Shown here piece by piece: positions 19,874-30,697 of a DNA stretch of 64,000 nt. The stretch's first letter is position 1. Each line of letters opens with the position of its first letter. The stretch is from Alkalibacillus aidingensis. Lineage in GTDB: Bacteria; Bacillota; Bacilli; Bacillales; Alkalibacillaceae. Both the position numbers and the translations under genes were made by a program. The DNA lies in NCBI RefSeq assembly GCF_014595945.1, contig NZ_JABXWU010000005.1:1-64000 (forward strand). Direction: 5' to 3'. Under the pieces are notes generated by a model, which saw only the letters and a list, made by a program, of their open reading frames with translations, had not been told where the DNA came from and made no database searches.

Positions 19874-21448
19874 CTACCTTTTTATGTTCTTTATTATTTT
19901 TGAATCAAGTAACTGATCCTGCTCATTTTCATTAAAGTAACGCCACTTCCAACATAGAACAATGACAATTAACGCTCCTATTAAACACAAGCATAACACA
20001 ACAACTAGTAATAATAACCTTTCAGCTAAGTCAATATACACTTCTAAGAAATAACTGATAAAGGCAATCGGTGTGAACATCACAAATCCAATTCCTAAAC
20101 CTTTTACTAAAAACCCATATGACAGCGATGTTTTCATATAATGATGCCACTTCACAAAGAACACAATGCAAAGAAGTGTTGCTGCTATAAGCGAGCCAAA
20201 GCTTGCACCTACTAACCCAAAATGATTAATTAACATCATGTTTAGCAAGCCTTTTCCAACCACCATAATAGCTAGCCAAATAAGCTGATTTAGACGCTCC
20301 CCGTAAGCTTGGAGAAGAACAGATAAGGTCATGATCATTGACAATAAAAATACTAATAGCATCATCCATTGAAGGACCTTTGTTCCATCAGATGATTGAT
20401 AGAACAATGGATTTAGTAAAGGCATAATCGCTATTAGACCTAGTGATGCAGCAAGAGAGAAAATGTAAGTTAACTTAACAGCAAATATTTCTGCAGCTTC
20501 ACTAATATGATGTTGGTTATCATTTGAATGTTTTTGGATGGTGGGAACGATGGCAAAAGCTAAAGCGGCCCCGAATACTAACCCTAATTGAATTAATGGA
20601 TTTCCTCTATCATAAATTCCTTTAAGGACTCTAGCATCTTCAAACGTTGACCCCCAACTTCTTAAACTATGTATCATTGTAAATACATCAACAGCTTGTA
20701 TTAACAAGTGCAATATATGAGTGATGCTGTACACTACTATTCCAACAGAAAACATCCTAAAGACATGTTTAAAACTTAATGATTTCATCATTCTTGAGTT
20801 AGACTGCTCATGATTATGATAGGTTCTATACAAATAAACCAACCAGACTGATGCAACCAATGCTCCTACAACAGATGCCAAGCTAGCAAGTAAACCAATC
20901 TGGTATAATGAACCACTGAATTGGACAATCACGACGGTTGTCACAACAATTAATACCACACGGGTCAATTGTTCCATGACCTGTGAAGTTGCAACCCAAG
21001 TAGGTTGATCTTGCTTTTGGAAATATCCACGAAAAAAGGACGTTATAGGAATGATTAAAAACATAAAACTACTTACTTTAATAGGATCACTTAAAAACGG
21101 ATCCCCCATTAAGTTAGCGATTAGTGGAGCGAAAAAATAAATAAATAAAAAAGCGCCAATTCCTAAGGCAAGTAATAAATAAAACACCACAGATACGTTA
21201 TGGAAACGAACCTTGGCGTTTTTCGGATAATGATGGGCTAATACATGCGAATAGGCACTTGGCAAACTATATATAGATAAAATTAAAGCAAGTGATATTA
21301 AGGGATATATTTGTTGATAAATATAGAGCCCTTCATCACCTGCTAAGTTCTGTAATGGAATTCTGTATACCATCCCTAAAACTTTACCGATAAACCCGGC
21401 AAAAGCTAATATAACCGTTCCTTTGATCCATTTATGTTCTTGAATCAT
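19874..21448 (-). CDS. yabM: YabM: polysaccharide-transporter family membrane protein (MurJ/SpoVB-like)
   Basis: A 524-residue multi-spanning membrane protein (about 14 hydrophobic segments) of the MOP exporter superfamily, related to SpoVB and MurJ lipid II flippases. The N-terminal motif KGTVILAFAGFIGKVLGMVYRIPL is typical. The start MIQEHKWIKG is chosen because GAGGAA lies 6 bp upstream and it fits family length; the frame extends 24 codons further back without support. It lies between spoVT and yabN, with an 8-bp gap to yabN. Confidence 0.9.
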   Translation of the reverse strand: MIQEHKWIKGTVILAFAGFIGKVLGMVYRIPLQNLAGDEGLYIYQQIYPLISLALILSIYSLPSAYSHVLAHHYPKNAKVRFHNVSVVFYLLLALGIGAFLFIYFFAPLIANLMGDPFLSDPIKVSSFMFLIIPITSFFRGYFQKQDQPTWVATSQVMEQLTRVVLIVVTTVVIVQFSGSLYQIGLLASLASVVGALVASVWLVYLYRTYHNHEQSNSRMMKSLSFKHVFRMFSVGIVVYSITHILHLLIQAVDVFTMIHSLRSWGSTFEDARVLKGIYDRGNPLIQLGLVFGAALAFAIVPTIQKHSNDNQHHISEAAEIFAVKLTYIFSLAASLGLIAIMPLLNPLFYQSSDGTKVLQWMMLLVFLLSMIMTLSVLLQAYGERLNQLIWLAIMVVGKGLLNMMLINHFGLVGASFGSLIAATLLCIVFFVKWHHYMKTSLSYGFLVKGLGIGFVMFTPIAFISYFLEVYIDLAERLLLLVVVLCLCLIGALIVIVLCWKWRYFNENEQDQLLDSKIIKNIKR

Positions 21449-21606
21449 TTGGTTCCTCACTTTTGGCTCCCTGCTTCTATGTTGATAAGTTGTAATAACA
21501 AAAAGGATGACAATCAACAATGACGTAAAGCCAGTATATTATACATGTTGTAATATATTATATCACAACCAAAGGAACGATCATAAATGATTAATGATCT
21601 TTGGAC

Positions 21607-22149
21607 TTATTCCATTTGACGAGCGAGGAAATTACTTGCCGTTTCACAAACTTTTATTTCCACTTCGGATAGTGAACCTTTATCTAGAAACATCATAATA
21701 CTTCCAACAGGATCACCATTTGAAATAATCGGTTGGATTAAAAAGGATGAAACCGTCTCTTCTTGCCCTTCAACAATCTCTAGCGTGTACTCATTTCTCT
21801 CGACAACGCTCTCACGCTTGTCCATGGCTCGCTCAATTGGTTTTCCGATATTTTTATTTAAGTAATCCTTCTTGGAGACACCCGCTACCGAGATAAATTC
21901 ATCTCGATCTGAAATCAATACTTTATGACCTGTAGCGTCAAATAATGAATGGGCATACTCCTGTGCAAATTCACTAAGCTCGTTAATCGGTGAATATTTC
22001 TTAAGAATAACCTCACCTTCACGATCAACAAAAATCTCTAATGGGTCTCCCTCTCTAATGCGTAAAGTTCTTCTTATTTCTTTAGGGACAACAACTCTTC
22101 CAAGATCATCAATACGACGAACAATTCCTGTTGCTTTCATTACTTGCAA
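21607..22149 (-). CDS. spoVT: stage V sporulation protein T
   Basis: Forespore transcription factor that tunes sigma-G genes. The 180 residues comprise an AbrB-type swapped-hairpin DNA-binding domain (MKATGIVRRIDDLGRVVVPKE and RTLRIREGDPLEIFVD, about 1-52) and a C-terminal GAF-like domain (about 60-178). It shares the N-terminal domain with AbrB at 41096 in this window. Confidence 0.97.
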   Translation of the reverse strand: MQVMKATGIVRRIDDLGRVVVPKEIRRTLRIREGDPLEIFVDREGEVILKKYSPINELSEFAQEYAHSLFDATGHKVLISDRDEFISVAGVSKKDYLNKNIGKPIERAMDKRESVVERNEYTLEIVEGQEETVSSFLIQPIISNGDPVGSIMMFLDKGSLSEVEIKVCETASNFLARQME

Positions 22150-22218
22150 TCCCCACTTTCTTTTTTGTACTCATTACTGAGAACATCAAATTTAGTTTAA
22201 TGACTTGCTCGTACTTTG

Positions 22219-22247
22219 TATTATGAAGCAACAGGTGAAAACTATTC
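22219..22247 (-). promoter_or_regulatory. putative sigma-G promoter of spoVT
   Basis: Minus strand GAATA (22247-22243), 17 bp, CATAATA (22225-22219). This matches the sigma-G consensus (GHATR, N17-18, CATNHTA), overlaps the mfd stop, and stands about 70 bp before spoVT, which is sigma-G dependent in B. subtilis. Confidence 0.65.
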
Positions 22248-25200
22248 ATTTTTTGGTTGATTTTTCACTTTGTTTATTTTTGATAAAATATCTTCCAATA
22301 CATCATAGCGTTGATTCTTATTGCTACGTTGGTATTGAATCATTATTTTTAACTTGTTTCCTTCAGTGCCTAACTGAACCATTCGTCCATATTCATTTGC
22401 CAACATGAACAACTCTGACCCATCTACTTTTTGACTTTCCTCTTCTTGCATTAAAAGCTCAATTTTGTTTGTTTTTTCATATATTGATTCAACTTTTTCC
22501 TTTTGTGCTAACAATCTGATTCGGGCTACCTGCATGAGCTCTTCGACTTCTTGAGGGTATGAACCAAAGCGATCAATCATTTCATCTTTTAATTCAAAAA
22601 CTTCTTCTACTTCCTCAATCGCATGAATTCGTTTGTACATTTGGACCTTTTGTGTTTCATCCTCAATATAATGGCTAGGTATATAAGCATCTAAAGCTAA
22701 AGTCATCTCTACTTCGAATGGTTTCGTTTCTTCGTAAGGCTTTCCTTGTTGTTTAGCTTCTATAGCATCATTTAACATTTGTGAGTAAAGATCAAAGCCA
22801 ACTGAATCAATAAAGCCGTGTTGCTCTGTTCCTAACAAATTACCTGCGCCACGAATGGATAAATCACGCATCGCAATCTTGAAACCAGACCCGAGCTCTG
22901 TAAATTCTTTAATGGCCTCTAATCGCTTTTCAGCAACTTCACTTAAAACCTTATCTTGTTGATGGGTGAAATATGCATAGGCTAAACGGTTAGAACGTCC
23001 AACTCTTCCTCTTAACTGATACAACTGGCTAAGTCCCATCTTATCCGCATCATTAACGATTAGTGTATTCACATTAGGGATATCCACACCCGTTTCGATA
23101 ATCGTTGTACTTACTAAAACATCATAATTACCTTCTAAGAAATCGAGCATAATATTTTCTAATTGCCGTTCATTCATTTGCCCATGAGCGTAAGCGACTC
23201 GTGCATCTTCGACAAGCTCATCAATCTCAGCAGCTACTCGATCGATTAGATCGACTCGGTTATATAAGAAGAAAGCCTGTCCTCCTCGTGCCATTTCCCT
23301 TTCAATCGCTTCTCGAATAAAGGCCGGATTATATTCAACGACATAAGTTTGGATCGGAAAGCGATTTTCAGGTGGTGTTTCAATAACAGAAAGGTCTCTT
23401 ACACCCACCATAGACATATGAAGAGTTCTTGGTATAGGTGTGGCAGTTAAAGTTAGTACATCCACATTTGCCTTTAGTTGTTTGATTTTCTCCTTATGCT
23501 TAACACCAAAACGTTGTTCTTCATCAATGACTAATAACCCTAGATCTTTAAATTTAATATCCTTTGACAATACGCGATGGGTACCAATCACCACATCGAC
23601 TAATCCTTTACGCAAATTATCAATCGTTTCCTTCTGTTGTTTAGCTGTTCTAAAACGACTTAACAAACCGACATTAATACCAAACTCGTGAAAACGCTCT
23701 TGAAACGTCTCAAAATGTTGTTGTGCTAGAATCGTCGTAGGGACTAATAAAGCAACTTGCTTTCCATCCATGATAGCCTTAAAAGCAGCTCGTATAGCCA
23801 CTTCTGTCTTACCATAACCAACATCACCACATAGCAAACGATCCATTGGGCGCTCTTTTTCCATATCTTCCTTAACTTCTCGAATACACCGTAGTTGATC
23901 TTCCGTTTCTTCATAAGGAAATGCTGCTTCAAAATCCTTTTGCATTTCAGTATCTTTAGAAAACGCAAACCCCTTAGTCGATTCACGTTCAGCATATAGT
24001 TTAATTAAATCATCCGCAATATCTTCTACAGAAGACTGAACACGAGATTTAACCTTTTTCCACTCACTACCACCTAATTTATATAACTTAGGCTCTTTGC
24101 CTTCCGAACCGACATACTTTTTAACTTGGTCAATCTGCTCAACAGGAACAAATAGTTTATCATTACCTGAATACCTAAGGACCATATAATCTTTATGAAC
24201 TTGATTAACCTCTAAAGTTTCAATCCCTAAATACTTAGCAATTCCATGATGCGTATGTACAACATAGTCACCTGTTTGTAATTCTTGGTAACTCTTGATT
24301 CGTTCAGCATTAGAGATTTTTTGCTTTTTCCGTTTTTTTGATGGTTTGCGCTTTTTAAACAACTCTTCTTCTGTTAAAACAGCGATACGATAGCCGGGCA
24401 TTTCAAACCCTTCACTGACTTCACCAATTGTAATAACTGGGTCATCAACTGGTAATGAAGCATGTTTAGTACGATGAGCAACCATATCATAATCATCTAA
24501 TACACGCTCAATCCTTTCTGCACGCTCTTCATCCGCTGCTAAGATCACCACAGAATAATCTGCTTGATTCCAACGTTCCATCTCATTTTTGACTAAATTC
24601 ATCTGACCATGAAATTGTTGCATTTGTCTACTTGATATATTGACGATGTTCTCTGGAGCTGTATTAGGAATATGACGTAAAAACAATGATAAATAAATTT
24701 TAGGGTAAACCATTTTAGAAATAACCGTTTGCCAATCAAAAGATAGATTAAGCCCACGCACGATTGAATGCTGCTCTAGCATATCCGTATACCAATTAGC
24801 CTCTTCTCGGTCTAATTGTTCTGCTGTTTCAGAGATTCTACCCATCTCATCTAAAACAACTAAACTATTTCCCGGTAAATAATCTAGTAAACTATCCATT
24901 CGGTCATAGCATAAGGCAATATATTGGTAAATCCCTGAGAATTGCTCGCCTTCTTTTAGGCGCTCAATATCATAGTTAATCTTTTCTTGTAATTTCTCCT
25001 GATCCTTTTCATCATTAAGTTTAGCTAATGACTGACTTAATAACTTTTCTAAACGATGACTAGCTTCTTTCATTTGTTCTGATGATAAAACAAACTCCTC
25101 AGCTGGTGTGATTTCGACTTGATCGATCTCCCCTTCTGAGCGTTGGCTATCTGCATCAAAATAACGAATAGATTCAACCTCATCATCAAACCATTCTATT

Positions 25201-25781
25201 CTAATAGGATAAGCTTCTGTTAGAGGGTAAATATCTACAATGCCACCTCGTCTACTAACTTCGCCAGGAGCATTAACTAAATCAACCATCTTATAGCCTA
25301 GTGAGATTAACCGATTAACAGTTGCTTCAAAAGGATATTCTTTACCTTGTTCGATCTCTACTTCTAACTGTTCCATTAGTTCCTTAGGTGGTAAGACTCG
25401 CTTAAGCGCTGCAACTGGAACAACCATGATACCCTGTTTTCTTTTTTGCCATTGATTAATCACATCCAAACGCTGAGCCTTTAACTCTGGTGAAGATGAA
25501 ACAATCTCGGCTGCCAACAGCTCATTAGCCGGATATAAGAAGATTTCATGATCATCTTGGGCAATTGATGATAAATCATCATACACTTTTTGAGCTTGTG
25601 TTAATTGATGTGTTACATAAATAATTGGACGGTTAGTTGACTCCTGCAACACTGAGGCCAAGGCTACCCTGGATGTGTGGGTTAATCCAGAAACTAACTG
25701 CTCGTTCATCCCATTTTCAACACCATCAATCATATGAATAAAATCATCTTGATTCTTTAAAAATTCCTTCACGTTTTGCAA
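22242..25781 (-). CDS. mfd: transcription-repair coupling factor
   Basis: Removes RNA polymerase stalled at DNA lesions and recruits UvrA. The 1179-residue length is typical. The UvrB-like N-terminal module, the CarD/RapD polymerase-interaction domain (LQTGDYVVHTHHGIAKYLGI) and the SF2 helicase motor (Walker A CGDVGYGKTEVA, Walker B LLVIDEEQRFG, and RQLEN...TTIIETGVDIPNVNTLIV) appear in order, followed by the C-terminal TRCF domain. Translation starts at TTG with AAGGGGG 8-9 bp upstream. Confidence 0.98.
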   Translation of the reverse strand: MQNVKEFLKNQDDFIHMIDGVENGMNEQLVSGLTHTSRVALASVLQESTNRPIIYVTHQLTQAQKVYDDLSSIAQDDHEIFLYPANELLAAEIVSSSPELKAQRLDVINQWQKRKQGIMVVPVAALKRVLPPKELMEQLEVEIEQGKEYPFEATVNRLISLGYKMVDLVNAPGEVSRRGGIVDIYPLTEAYPIRIEWFDDEVESIRYFDADSQRSEGEIDQVEITPAEEFVLSSEQMKEASHRLEKLLSQSLAKLNDEKDQEKLQEKINYDIERLKEGEQFSGIYQYIALCYDRMDSLLDYLPGNSLVVLDEMGRISETAEQLDREEANWYTDMLEQHSIVRGLNLSFDWQTVISKMVYPKIYLSLFLRHIPNTAPENIVNISSRQMQQFHGQMNLVKNEMERWNQADYSVVILAADEERAERIERVLDDYDMVAHRTKHASLPVDDPVITIGEVSEGFEMPGYRIAVLTEEELFKKRKPSKKRKKQKISNAERIKSYQELQTGDYVVHTHHGIAKYLGIETLEVNQVHKDYMVLRYSGNDKLFVPVEQIDQVKKYVGSEGKEPKLYKLGGSEWKKVKSRVQSSVEDIADDLIKLYAERESTKGFAFSKDTEMQKDFEAAFPYEETEDQLRCIREVKEDMEKERPMDRLLCGDVGYGKTEVAIRAAFKAIMDGKQVALLVPTTILAQQHFETFQERFHEFGINVGLLSRFRTAKQQKETIDNLRKGLVDVVIGTHRVLSKDIKFKDLGLLVIDEEQRFGVKHKEKIKQLKANVDVLTLTATPIPRTLHMSMVGVRDLSVIETPPENRFPIQTYVVEYNPAFIREAIEREMARGGQAFFLYNRVDLIDRVAAEIDELVEDARVAYAHGQMNERQLENIMLDFLEGNYDVLVSTTIIETGVDIPNVNTLIVNDADKMGLSQLYQLRGRVGRSNRLAYAYFTHQQDKVLSEVAEKRLEAIKEFTELGSGFKIAMRDLSIRGAGNLLGTEQHGFIDSVGFDLYSQMLNDAIEAKQQGKPYEETKPFEVEMTLALDAYIPSHYIEDETQKVQMYKRIHAIEEVEEVFELKDEMIDRFGSYPQEVEELMQVARIRLLAQKEKVESIYEKTNKIELLMQEEESQKVDGSELFMLANEYGRMVQLGTEGNKLKIMIQYQRSNKNQRYDVLEDILSKINKVKNQPKNE

Positions 25782-25855
25782 GTCGTGATCCCCCTTACCA
25801 GGTCCCTAAAACTTATGACCCCAACAGAAAAATGCTTTGGTAAAAACCAAAGCCT

Positions 25856-26086
25856 CTAGTGAATAAAATTATCATGTTCAAACAGATTTGGGTTTTGTGT
25901 AAGTATATCCTCACAGTGCTCACACACTAAAAAAACTGTCATTGTTCCCTCAGAATCCTCTTGTAACATATCATTTATTTCATCCGTGCTTAGTTGCTGT
26001 TCTTCAATAAGTTGTGTTACACGATTAATATCCTCAATCTCACCTATAGGTTGCTTGCAATGTCTACATTTCATCGTGACTGACAT
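25856..26086 (-). CDS. fin: anti-sigma-F factor Fin
   Basis: Small zinc protein (YabK) that shuts down sigma-F and helps the sigma-F to sigma-G switch. The 76 residues contain two CXXC pairs, CRHC and CEHC, as in B. subtilis Fin. It lies between pth and mfd, the conserved place. It is probably sigma-F/sigma-G driven, but no promoter was resolved. Confidence 0.9.
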   Translation of the reverse strand: MSVTMKCRHCKQPIGEIEDINRVTQLIEEQQLSTDEINDMLQEDSEGTMTVFLVCEHCEDILTQNPNLFEHDNFIH

Positions 26087-26190
26087 AAGACATAACCTCC
26101 TTTTATCACCCTAGCTTTCAGGCACCACTAAGATGACATACAAAACTAGTTATAGCGTAACCAAAGGAGGTTAAACTTATACTTATATAG

Positions 26191-26751
26191 CTATTGATTA
26201 AAGTCATTCATAACTTGCAGGAATGGTTTTTTACACCATTCCTCACAAGCTTGAGCTGATAAGTCAATTGAGGGTGTAACTTCTTTAAGCTCTTGTTTAG
26301 AAAACTTACCTAAAACATAGTCAACTACAGGTGAGTCTGTTTCTGGTCGCCCAATGCCAAACCTTAATCGATTAAACTCTTTTGAACCTACTTGATCAAT
26401 AATATTCCTAATCCCATTATGACCACCATGACCACCTTTTTGACGTAGTCTAATTCTCCCTGTTGGTAAATCTAAGTCATCATAAATAACCAATACGTCT
26501 TCTAAATCAAGCTCAAAGTAATCAACAACTTGACGAACAGATTTTCCAGATAGGTTCATATAAGTTTGTGGTTTTAACAGAATAACCTTCTCGCCATTCC
26601 AATGTTCTATAGCATAATGAGCTTCAAATTTATCTTTCTTAAACTTCCAACCATTTTTTGAAGCGATATGATCAACAACATGAAATCCAATATTATGTCT
26701 TGTTTTTTTATATTTTAAACCCGGGTTTCCTAAACCGACGATGCACTTCAT
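26191..26751 (-). CDS. pth: peptidyl-tRNA hydrolase
   Basis: Cleaves the ester bond of peptidyl-tRNA released from ribosomes (SpoVC in B. subtilis). The 186 residues carry the N-terminal KCIVGLGNPGLKYKKTRHNIGF with the catalytic histidine, LLKPQTYMNLSG, DDLDLPTGRIRLRQKGGHGGHNG, and RLRFGIGRP. It is 133 bp downstream of ctc, with a terminator in the gap. Confidence 0.98.
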   Translation of the reverse strand: MKCIVGLGNPGLKYKKTRHNIGFHVVDHIASKNGWKFKKDKFEAHYAIEHWNGEKVILLKPQTYMNLSGKSVRQVVDYFELDLEDVLVIYDDLDLPTGRIRLRQKGGHGGHNGIRNIIDQVGSKEFNRLRFGIGRPETDSPVVDYVLGKFSKQELKEVTPSIDLSAQACEEWCKKPFLQVMNDFNQ

Positions 26752-26791
26752 CTTATGCTACTCCTTTATCGTCCTATTACTCAATTAAAGC

Positions 26792-26837
26792 AGAAAACAG
26801 ACCGAAGTCTATATTTAGGCATGACTTCGATCTGTTC
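26792..26837 (-). terminator. ctc intrinsic terminator
   Basis: Minus strand ACAGATCGAAGTC pairs with GACTTCGGTCTGT (one mismatch), followed by TTTCTGC. It lies about 45 bp past the ctc stop and before pth. Confidence 0.75.
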
Positions 26838-26884
26838 ATTATGATTATTCACCTGTGATCATTTTAACCAAATTAACCATTGAA

Positions 26885-27520
26885 TTATTCTTCCTCACCT
26901 TTATCATTAATGACTTCAGGCTCAGCATCTTTACTTCCACCTTCTTCACCAACTTCAGGAACTTCCTCTTTTTGAGGTGGTAAGACGGTGATAATCGTTG
27001 TATCATCTTCATCTAAGATTTCATAATCTTTGTCGGCTTTCAAATCACCAACTGTAACACTGTCTCCGATATTTAATTCTTCAGATTGAATCACGATTTC
27101 TTCTGGGATTTTATTAGGTGTTGCACGTACATGCAAGGTGTGTAATGTCTGTTGTAATAGGCCGCCTTCTTTCTCACCTAGTGATTCGCCTTCGATATTA
27201 ATATTTACTTCTACATCAACTTCAGTAGACATATCTACTTCATAAAAGTCCGCATGTAGTAAATCATCTTTGATGCGATCAGTTTGGTAGTCATAGAGCA
27301 TCGCACTAATAGCTTTCCCACCTTCAACTTCAAGAGAAAAAACAGCATTTCGTCCTTCCTCGCGAACCTTCTTAATCAAGTCCATGCTATCAACTGAAAT
27401 AGTAGTTGCTTCTTTACCTTTCCCATAAACAACTGCAGGTACTTGTCCTTCTTCACGAATTTGCTTAGTTACAGAACGTCGTAAATCTGATCTTTCTTTC
27501 GCTTGAATTGTTGCTGCCAT
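26885..27520 (-). CDS. ctc: ribosomal protein L25/general stress protein Ctc
   Basis: 5S rRNA-binding L25 of the TL5/Ctc class. The 211 residues comprise an N-terminal L25 barrel (about 1-92, RVPAVVYGKGKE-like region), a C-terminal beta domain (about 95-180), and a glutamate-rich tail (EEVPEVGEEGGSKDAEPE). In B. subtilis it is sigma-B controlled; here a sigma-A promoter is visible instead (27571-27599). It lies between prs and pth. Confidence 0.95.
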   Translation of the reverse strand: MAATIQAKERSDLRRSVTKQIREEGQVPAVVYGKGKEATTISVDSMDLIKKVREEGRNAVFSLEVEGGKAISAMLYDYQTDRIKDDLLHADFYEVDMSTEVDVEVNINIEGESLGEKEGGLLQQTLHTLHVRATPNKIPEEIVIQSEELNIGDSVTVGDLKADKDYEILDEDDTTIITVLPPQKEEVPEVGEEGGSKDAEPEVINDKGEEE

Positions 27521-27570
27521 GTGTTACAACCTCCATTTTAAGAAATCTCTGATATTTAAATCTTACCTTT

Positions 27571-27599
27571 ATTATACCTTTTTAAACATAAAAGTAAAA
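27571..27599 (-). promoter_or_regulatory. ctc promoter, sigma-A type
   Basis: Minus strand TTTTAC (27599-27594), 17 bp, perfect TATAAT (27576-27571), in the 81-bp prs-ctc gap. A GTTTAA...GGTAT pair overlaps it, but with too short a spacer for sigma-B. Confidence 0.6.
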
Positions 27600-27601
27600 T
27601 T

Positions 27602-28555
27602 TTAATCAAATAGTGTACTGATGGAGCGGTGTTCATGGACACGTTTAATGGATTCACCAATTAAACTTCCAACAGATAATGTTTTTATTTTATCAGTTCC
27701 TAAATCGTCAGATAACCAAATGGTATTAGTGACCACACATTCTTTAATAGCTGAATTTTCAATCCGTTCTATGGCCGGGCCAGAGAGTACTGGGTGTGTA
27801 CAACAAGCATAAACTTCCTTAGCACCATTCTCAATCATAGCATTCGCCGCTAAGGTAATCGTACCAGCTGTATCGATAATATCATCAATTAATATTGCCG
27901 TTCTACCTTCAACATTTCCAACTATATTCATTACTTCAGCAACATTAGGTTGTGGTCGACGCTTGTCAATTATAGCAATAGGAGCCTTTAAGCGATCGGC
28001 CATTTGGCGTGCTCTTGTAACCCCGCCATGATCAGGCGAAACAACAACAATATCCTCCAAATTCTTCTCTAGGAAATAGTCTGATAGCGTTGGCACTCCG
28101 ACTAAGTGATCAATTGGAATGTTAAAGAACCCTTGGATCTGTGCTGCGTGTAAATCTAAACTAATGACACGATTAGCACCAGCTGTTTCTAGTAAGTCAG
28201 CTACTAACTTAGATGTGATCGGTTCTCTTGAGCGTGCTTTACGATCTTGTCTAGCATATCCATAATAAGGCATGACAATGTTAATCGTATTTGCTGAAGC
28301 TCGTTTTAAAGCATCGATCATAATTAATAATTCCATCAAATGCTCATTAACTGGATTGCTTGTTGATTGAACAACAAACACATCGCACCCACGAATACTT
28401 TCTTCAATATTGATTTGAATTTCTCCGTCTTTGAAACGCTTAACTGAACACTTACCTAAATCAACACCAATTGAATCAGCTATTTCCTCAGCTAGTTCAG
28501 GATTAGAGTTTAATGAAAATACTTTTAAGTACGGGTCTTTATACTGATTAGACAT
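27602..28555 (-). CDS. prs: ribose-phosphate pyrophosphokinase (PRPP synthetase)
   Basis: Makes PRPP from ribose 5-phosphate and ATP for nucleotide, histidine and tryptophan synthesis. The 317 residues show the class I signature [11 protein letters not shown], the flexible loop [17 protein letters not shown] and the PRPP loop [13 protein letters not shown]. It is 72 bp downstream of glmU, the conserved glmU-prs pair. Its product feeds hprT and PurR sensing in this window. Confidence 0.98.
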   Translation of the reverse strand: MSNQYKDPYLKVFSLNSNPELAEEIADSIGVDLGKCSVKRFKDGEIQINIEESIRGCDVFVVQSTSNPVNEHLMELLIMIDALKRASANTINIVMPYYGYARQDRKARSREPITSKLVADLLETAGANRVISLDLHAAQIQGFFNIPIDHLVGVPTLSDYFLEKNLEDIVVVSPDHGGVTRARQMADRLKAPIAIIDKRRPQPNVAEVMNIVGNVEGRTAILIDDIIDTAGTITLAANAMIENGAKEVYACCTHPVLSGPAIERIENSAIKECVVTNTIWLSDDLGTDKIKTLSVGSLIGESIKRVHEHRSISTLFD

Positions 28556-28627
28556 AGATTAGGAACCTCCAGGAATGAAAAGTTTAAATAAATTAATCTG
28601 AGGGGATTAATGCATCCACCCACTATA

Positions 28628-30001
28628 TTAAGAACGTTTATTTAAACGTTCAACATAACCTTCTTTGTTTTCTTGTCGAGACCTTGCAATGGACAGCGCT
28701 TTTTCTGGTACATCTTTAGTAATCGTTGAACCAGCTGCTACATAAGCGCCTTCTTCAATTCTTACTGGAGCGATTAAGTTAGCATTACAACCGATAAATG
28801 CCCCATCCTCAATGATGGTTTTATGCTTCTTACGACCATCATAATTAACGGTTATGACACCACAACCAACATTGACATCTTTACCTAATTTCGCATCACC
28901 TAAATAAGATAAATGGGAAGCCTTACTACCTTTAGCCATGTTAGTCTTCTTGACTTCAACAAAGTTTCCGATTTTAACCTCATCTTGAATATAACTATCT
29001 GGGCGAATATGAGCGAAAGGTCCGATTTGGACATCAGAACCGACATGGCTTTCAGTGACGACGCTTTGTTTAATCAACGTTCTCTCACCGATTTGACAGT
29101 CTTTGAGCTCAGTATGTGGGCCAATCACTGTGTCTGCTCCAATAGTTGTTTCTCCTTTAATTACTGAACCTGGTTCAATGATGACATCTGCCTCAATCGA
29201 AACATCGGGACCTATATAAGTCTGTTGTGGGTCTACAATGGTGACCCCTGCTCTCATATGCTCTTTATTGATACGATCTCTTAATAGTCGTTCGGCATTA
29301 GCTAGCGCGACTCGATCATTAACCCCAATCGTTTCTTCATCATTTGGTGTTTTAAAAGCCGCCACTTTCTCCCCTTGATTCTTGGCAATTTCTAATACAT
29401 CAGGTAAATAATATTCGCCTTGAGAATTGTCATTTGATACTTGCTTCAGTGATTCAAATAATAGTTCATTGTCAAAGCAATATGTTCCTGTATTAATTTC
29501 TTTGACAGACTTCTCATCTGATGATGCATCTTTTTCTTCTACAATCTTCTCAACATGCCCTTGACCATCACGAATTACACGGCCATACCCTGTTGGGTCA
29601 GTAATATCTGTTGTTAGAACAGTTACTTTAGCCTGAACGGATTCATGTTGTTCCATAAGTTCGTTTAACGTGTCAGAAGTTAATAACGGTGTATCTCCAC
29701 ACACAACAACTGTTGTTCCAGGCTTCCCTTCTAGGTATGAGTCGGCCATTCGCACCGCATGGCCTGTCCCTAATTGTTCCTCTTGTACGACATATGCTGT
29801 TTGGTCACCTAATTGATCTTGAACAGTTTCAGCACCATGTCCAACGATCGTAATGATTTGGTCTAATTCTAATGTGTTTAGTTGATCAACAACATGCTGT
29901 ACCATCGGCTTCCCACAGACTGGGTGAAGTACTTTATACAATTTAGACTTCATCCTAGTACCTTTCCCAGCTGCCAAGACGACAGCAAAACGATTTGTCA
30001 T
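28628..30001 (-). CDS. glmU: bifunctional GlmU (glucosamine-1-phosphate acetyltransferase/GlcNAc-1-P uridyltransferase)
   Basis: Last two steps to UDP-GlcNAc, the precursor of peptidoglycan. The 457 residues comprise an N-terminal pyrophosphorylase domain ([37 protein letters not shown]) and a C-terminal left-handed beta helix acetyltransferase (hexapeptide repeats from about residue 250, [16 protein letters not shown]). The upstream ~300 bp to the spoVG terminator contains no recognisable gene or riboswitch. Confidence 0.98.
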   Translation of the reverse strand: MTNRFAVVLAAGKGTRMKSKLYKVLHPVCGKPMVQHVVDQLNTLELDQIITIVGHGAETVQDQLGDQTAYVVQEEQLGTGHAVRMADSYLEGKPGTTVVVCGDTPLLTSDTLNELMEQHESVQAKVTVLTTDITDPTGYGRVIRDGQGHVEKIVEEKDASSDEKSVKEINTGTYCFDNELLFESLKQVSNDNSQGEYYLPDVLEIAKNQGEKVAAFKTPNDEETIGVNDRVALANAERLLRDRINKEHMRAGVTIVDPQQTYIGPDVSIEADVIIEPGSVIKGETTIGADTVIGPHTELKDCQIGERTLIKQSVVTESHVGSDVQIGPFAHIRPDSYIQDEVKIGNFVEVKKTNMAKGSKASHLSYLGDAKLGKDVNVGCGVITVNYDGRKKHKTIIEDGAFIGCNANLIAPVRIEEGAYVAAGSTITKDVPEKALSIARSRQENKEGYVERLNKRS

Positions 30002-30260
30002 AACCTTCCCTCCGTCAACCTTTATATTATTTTAATGACTTAAAGCATATCGTTCATTTTAATTGCAAGCACAATTCTAATCATCCAATATGAATATATC
30101 TTAAATACGGGGTTGATGCAACTTAACAGCTAGTGTATATATTGGCAATTTAACGAAACTATTATGTAATCAAGAACGATTTAAAACTTCACTTAATTTA
30201 AACAAATAATCTCTTTTTATTAATAAAGTGGTTTAACATTCTATGTTTTCGGTTAAATAA

Positions 30261-30292
30261 ATAAAAAGAAGCCTAACAGTTTGTTAGACTTC
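30261..30292 (-). terminator. spoVG intrinsic terminator
   Basis: Minus strand AGAAGTCTAAC-AAACT-GTTAGGCTTCT followed by TTTTTATTTATTT. The remaining spoVG-glmU gap (about 30002-30260) is AT-rich with no feature seen. Confidence 0.9.
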
Positions 30293-30307
30293 TACTCCCT
30301 CATAATT

Positions 30308-30595
30308 TTAAGAAGCGCCCGCTTCTTCATATTCAACTTCTTCACCGACACGGTGGTACTCTTCTAAAACTGCGTCTTGAATCTTACCACGTGTACCGGA
30401 ATTGATTGGATGGGCTATGTCTCTAAATTCACCATCTGGAGTTCGTTTGCTTGGCATTGCTACAAATAAGCCATTATTACCATCAATGACGCGAATGTCA
30501 TGTACGACGAACTCATCATCCATTGTAATCGAAGCGATTGCACGCATACGACCATCCGTGTTCACGCGACGTAACCTTACGTCAGTTACTTGCAT
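30308..30595 (-). CDS. spoVG: septation/RNA-binding regulator SpoVG
   Basis: A 95-residue nucleic acid-binding regulator that affects asymmetric septation and, in other Firmicutes, virulence and capsule genes. The N-terminal [27 protein letters not shown] and [20 protein letters not shown] are near-invariant. A sigma-H promoter lies upstream. The yabJ (ridA) gene between purR and spoVG in B. subtilis is absent. Confidence 0.97.
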   Translation of the reverse strand: MQVTDVRLRRVNTDGRMRAIASITMDDEFVVHDIRVIDGNNGLFVAMPSKRTPDGEFRDIAHPINSGTRGKIQDAVLEEYHRVGEEVEYEEAGAS

Positions 30596-30697
30596 TATGT
30601 CTCACCACCTTTTAGATAACTACTGACAATATAAGTGCATAAGCCTTATTATCTTATTAAAACACACAAAAGAAGATATAAGACTCTCAATTATTTG

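Noticed and set aside
26101-26190. possible regulatory element between fin and pth
   Set aside because: The AAAGGAGG there is on the plus strand with no following start codon or gene; judged chance.
27575-27597. sigma-B promoter for ctc
   Set aside because: GTTTAA and GGTAT are only a few bases apart, not the 12-15 bp needed; the sigma-A match is better.
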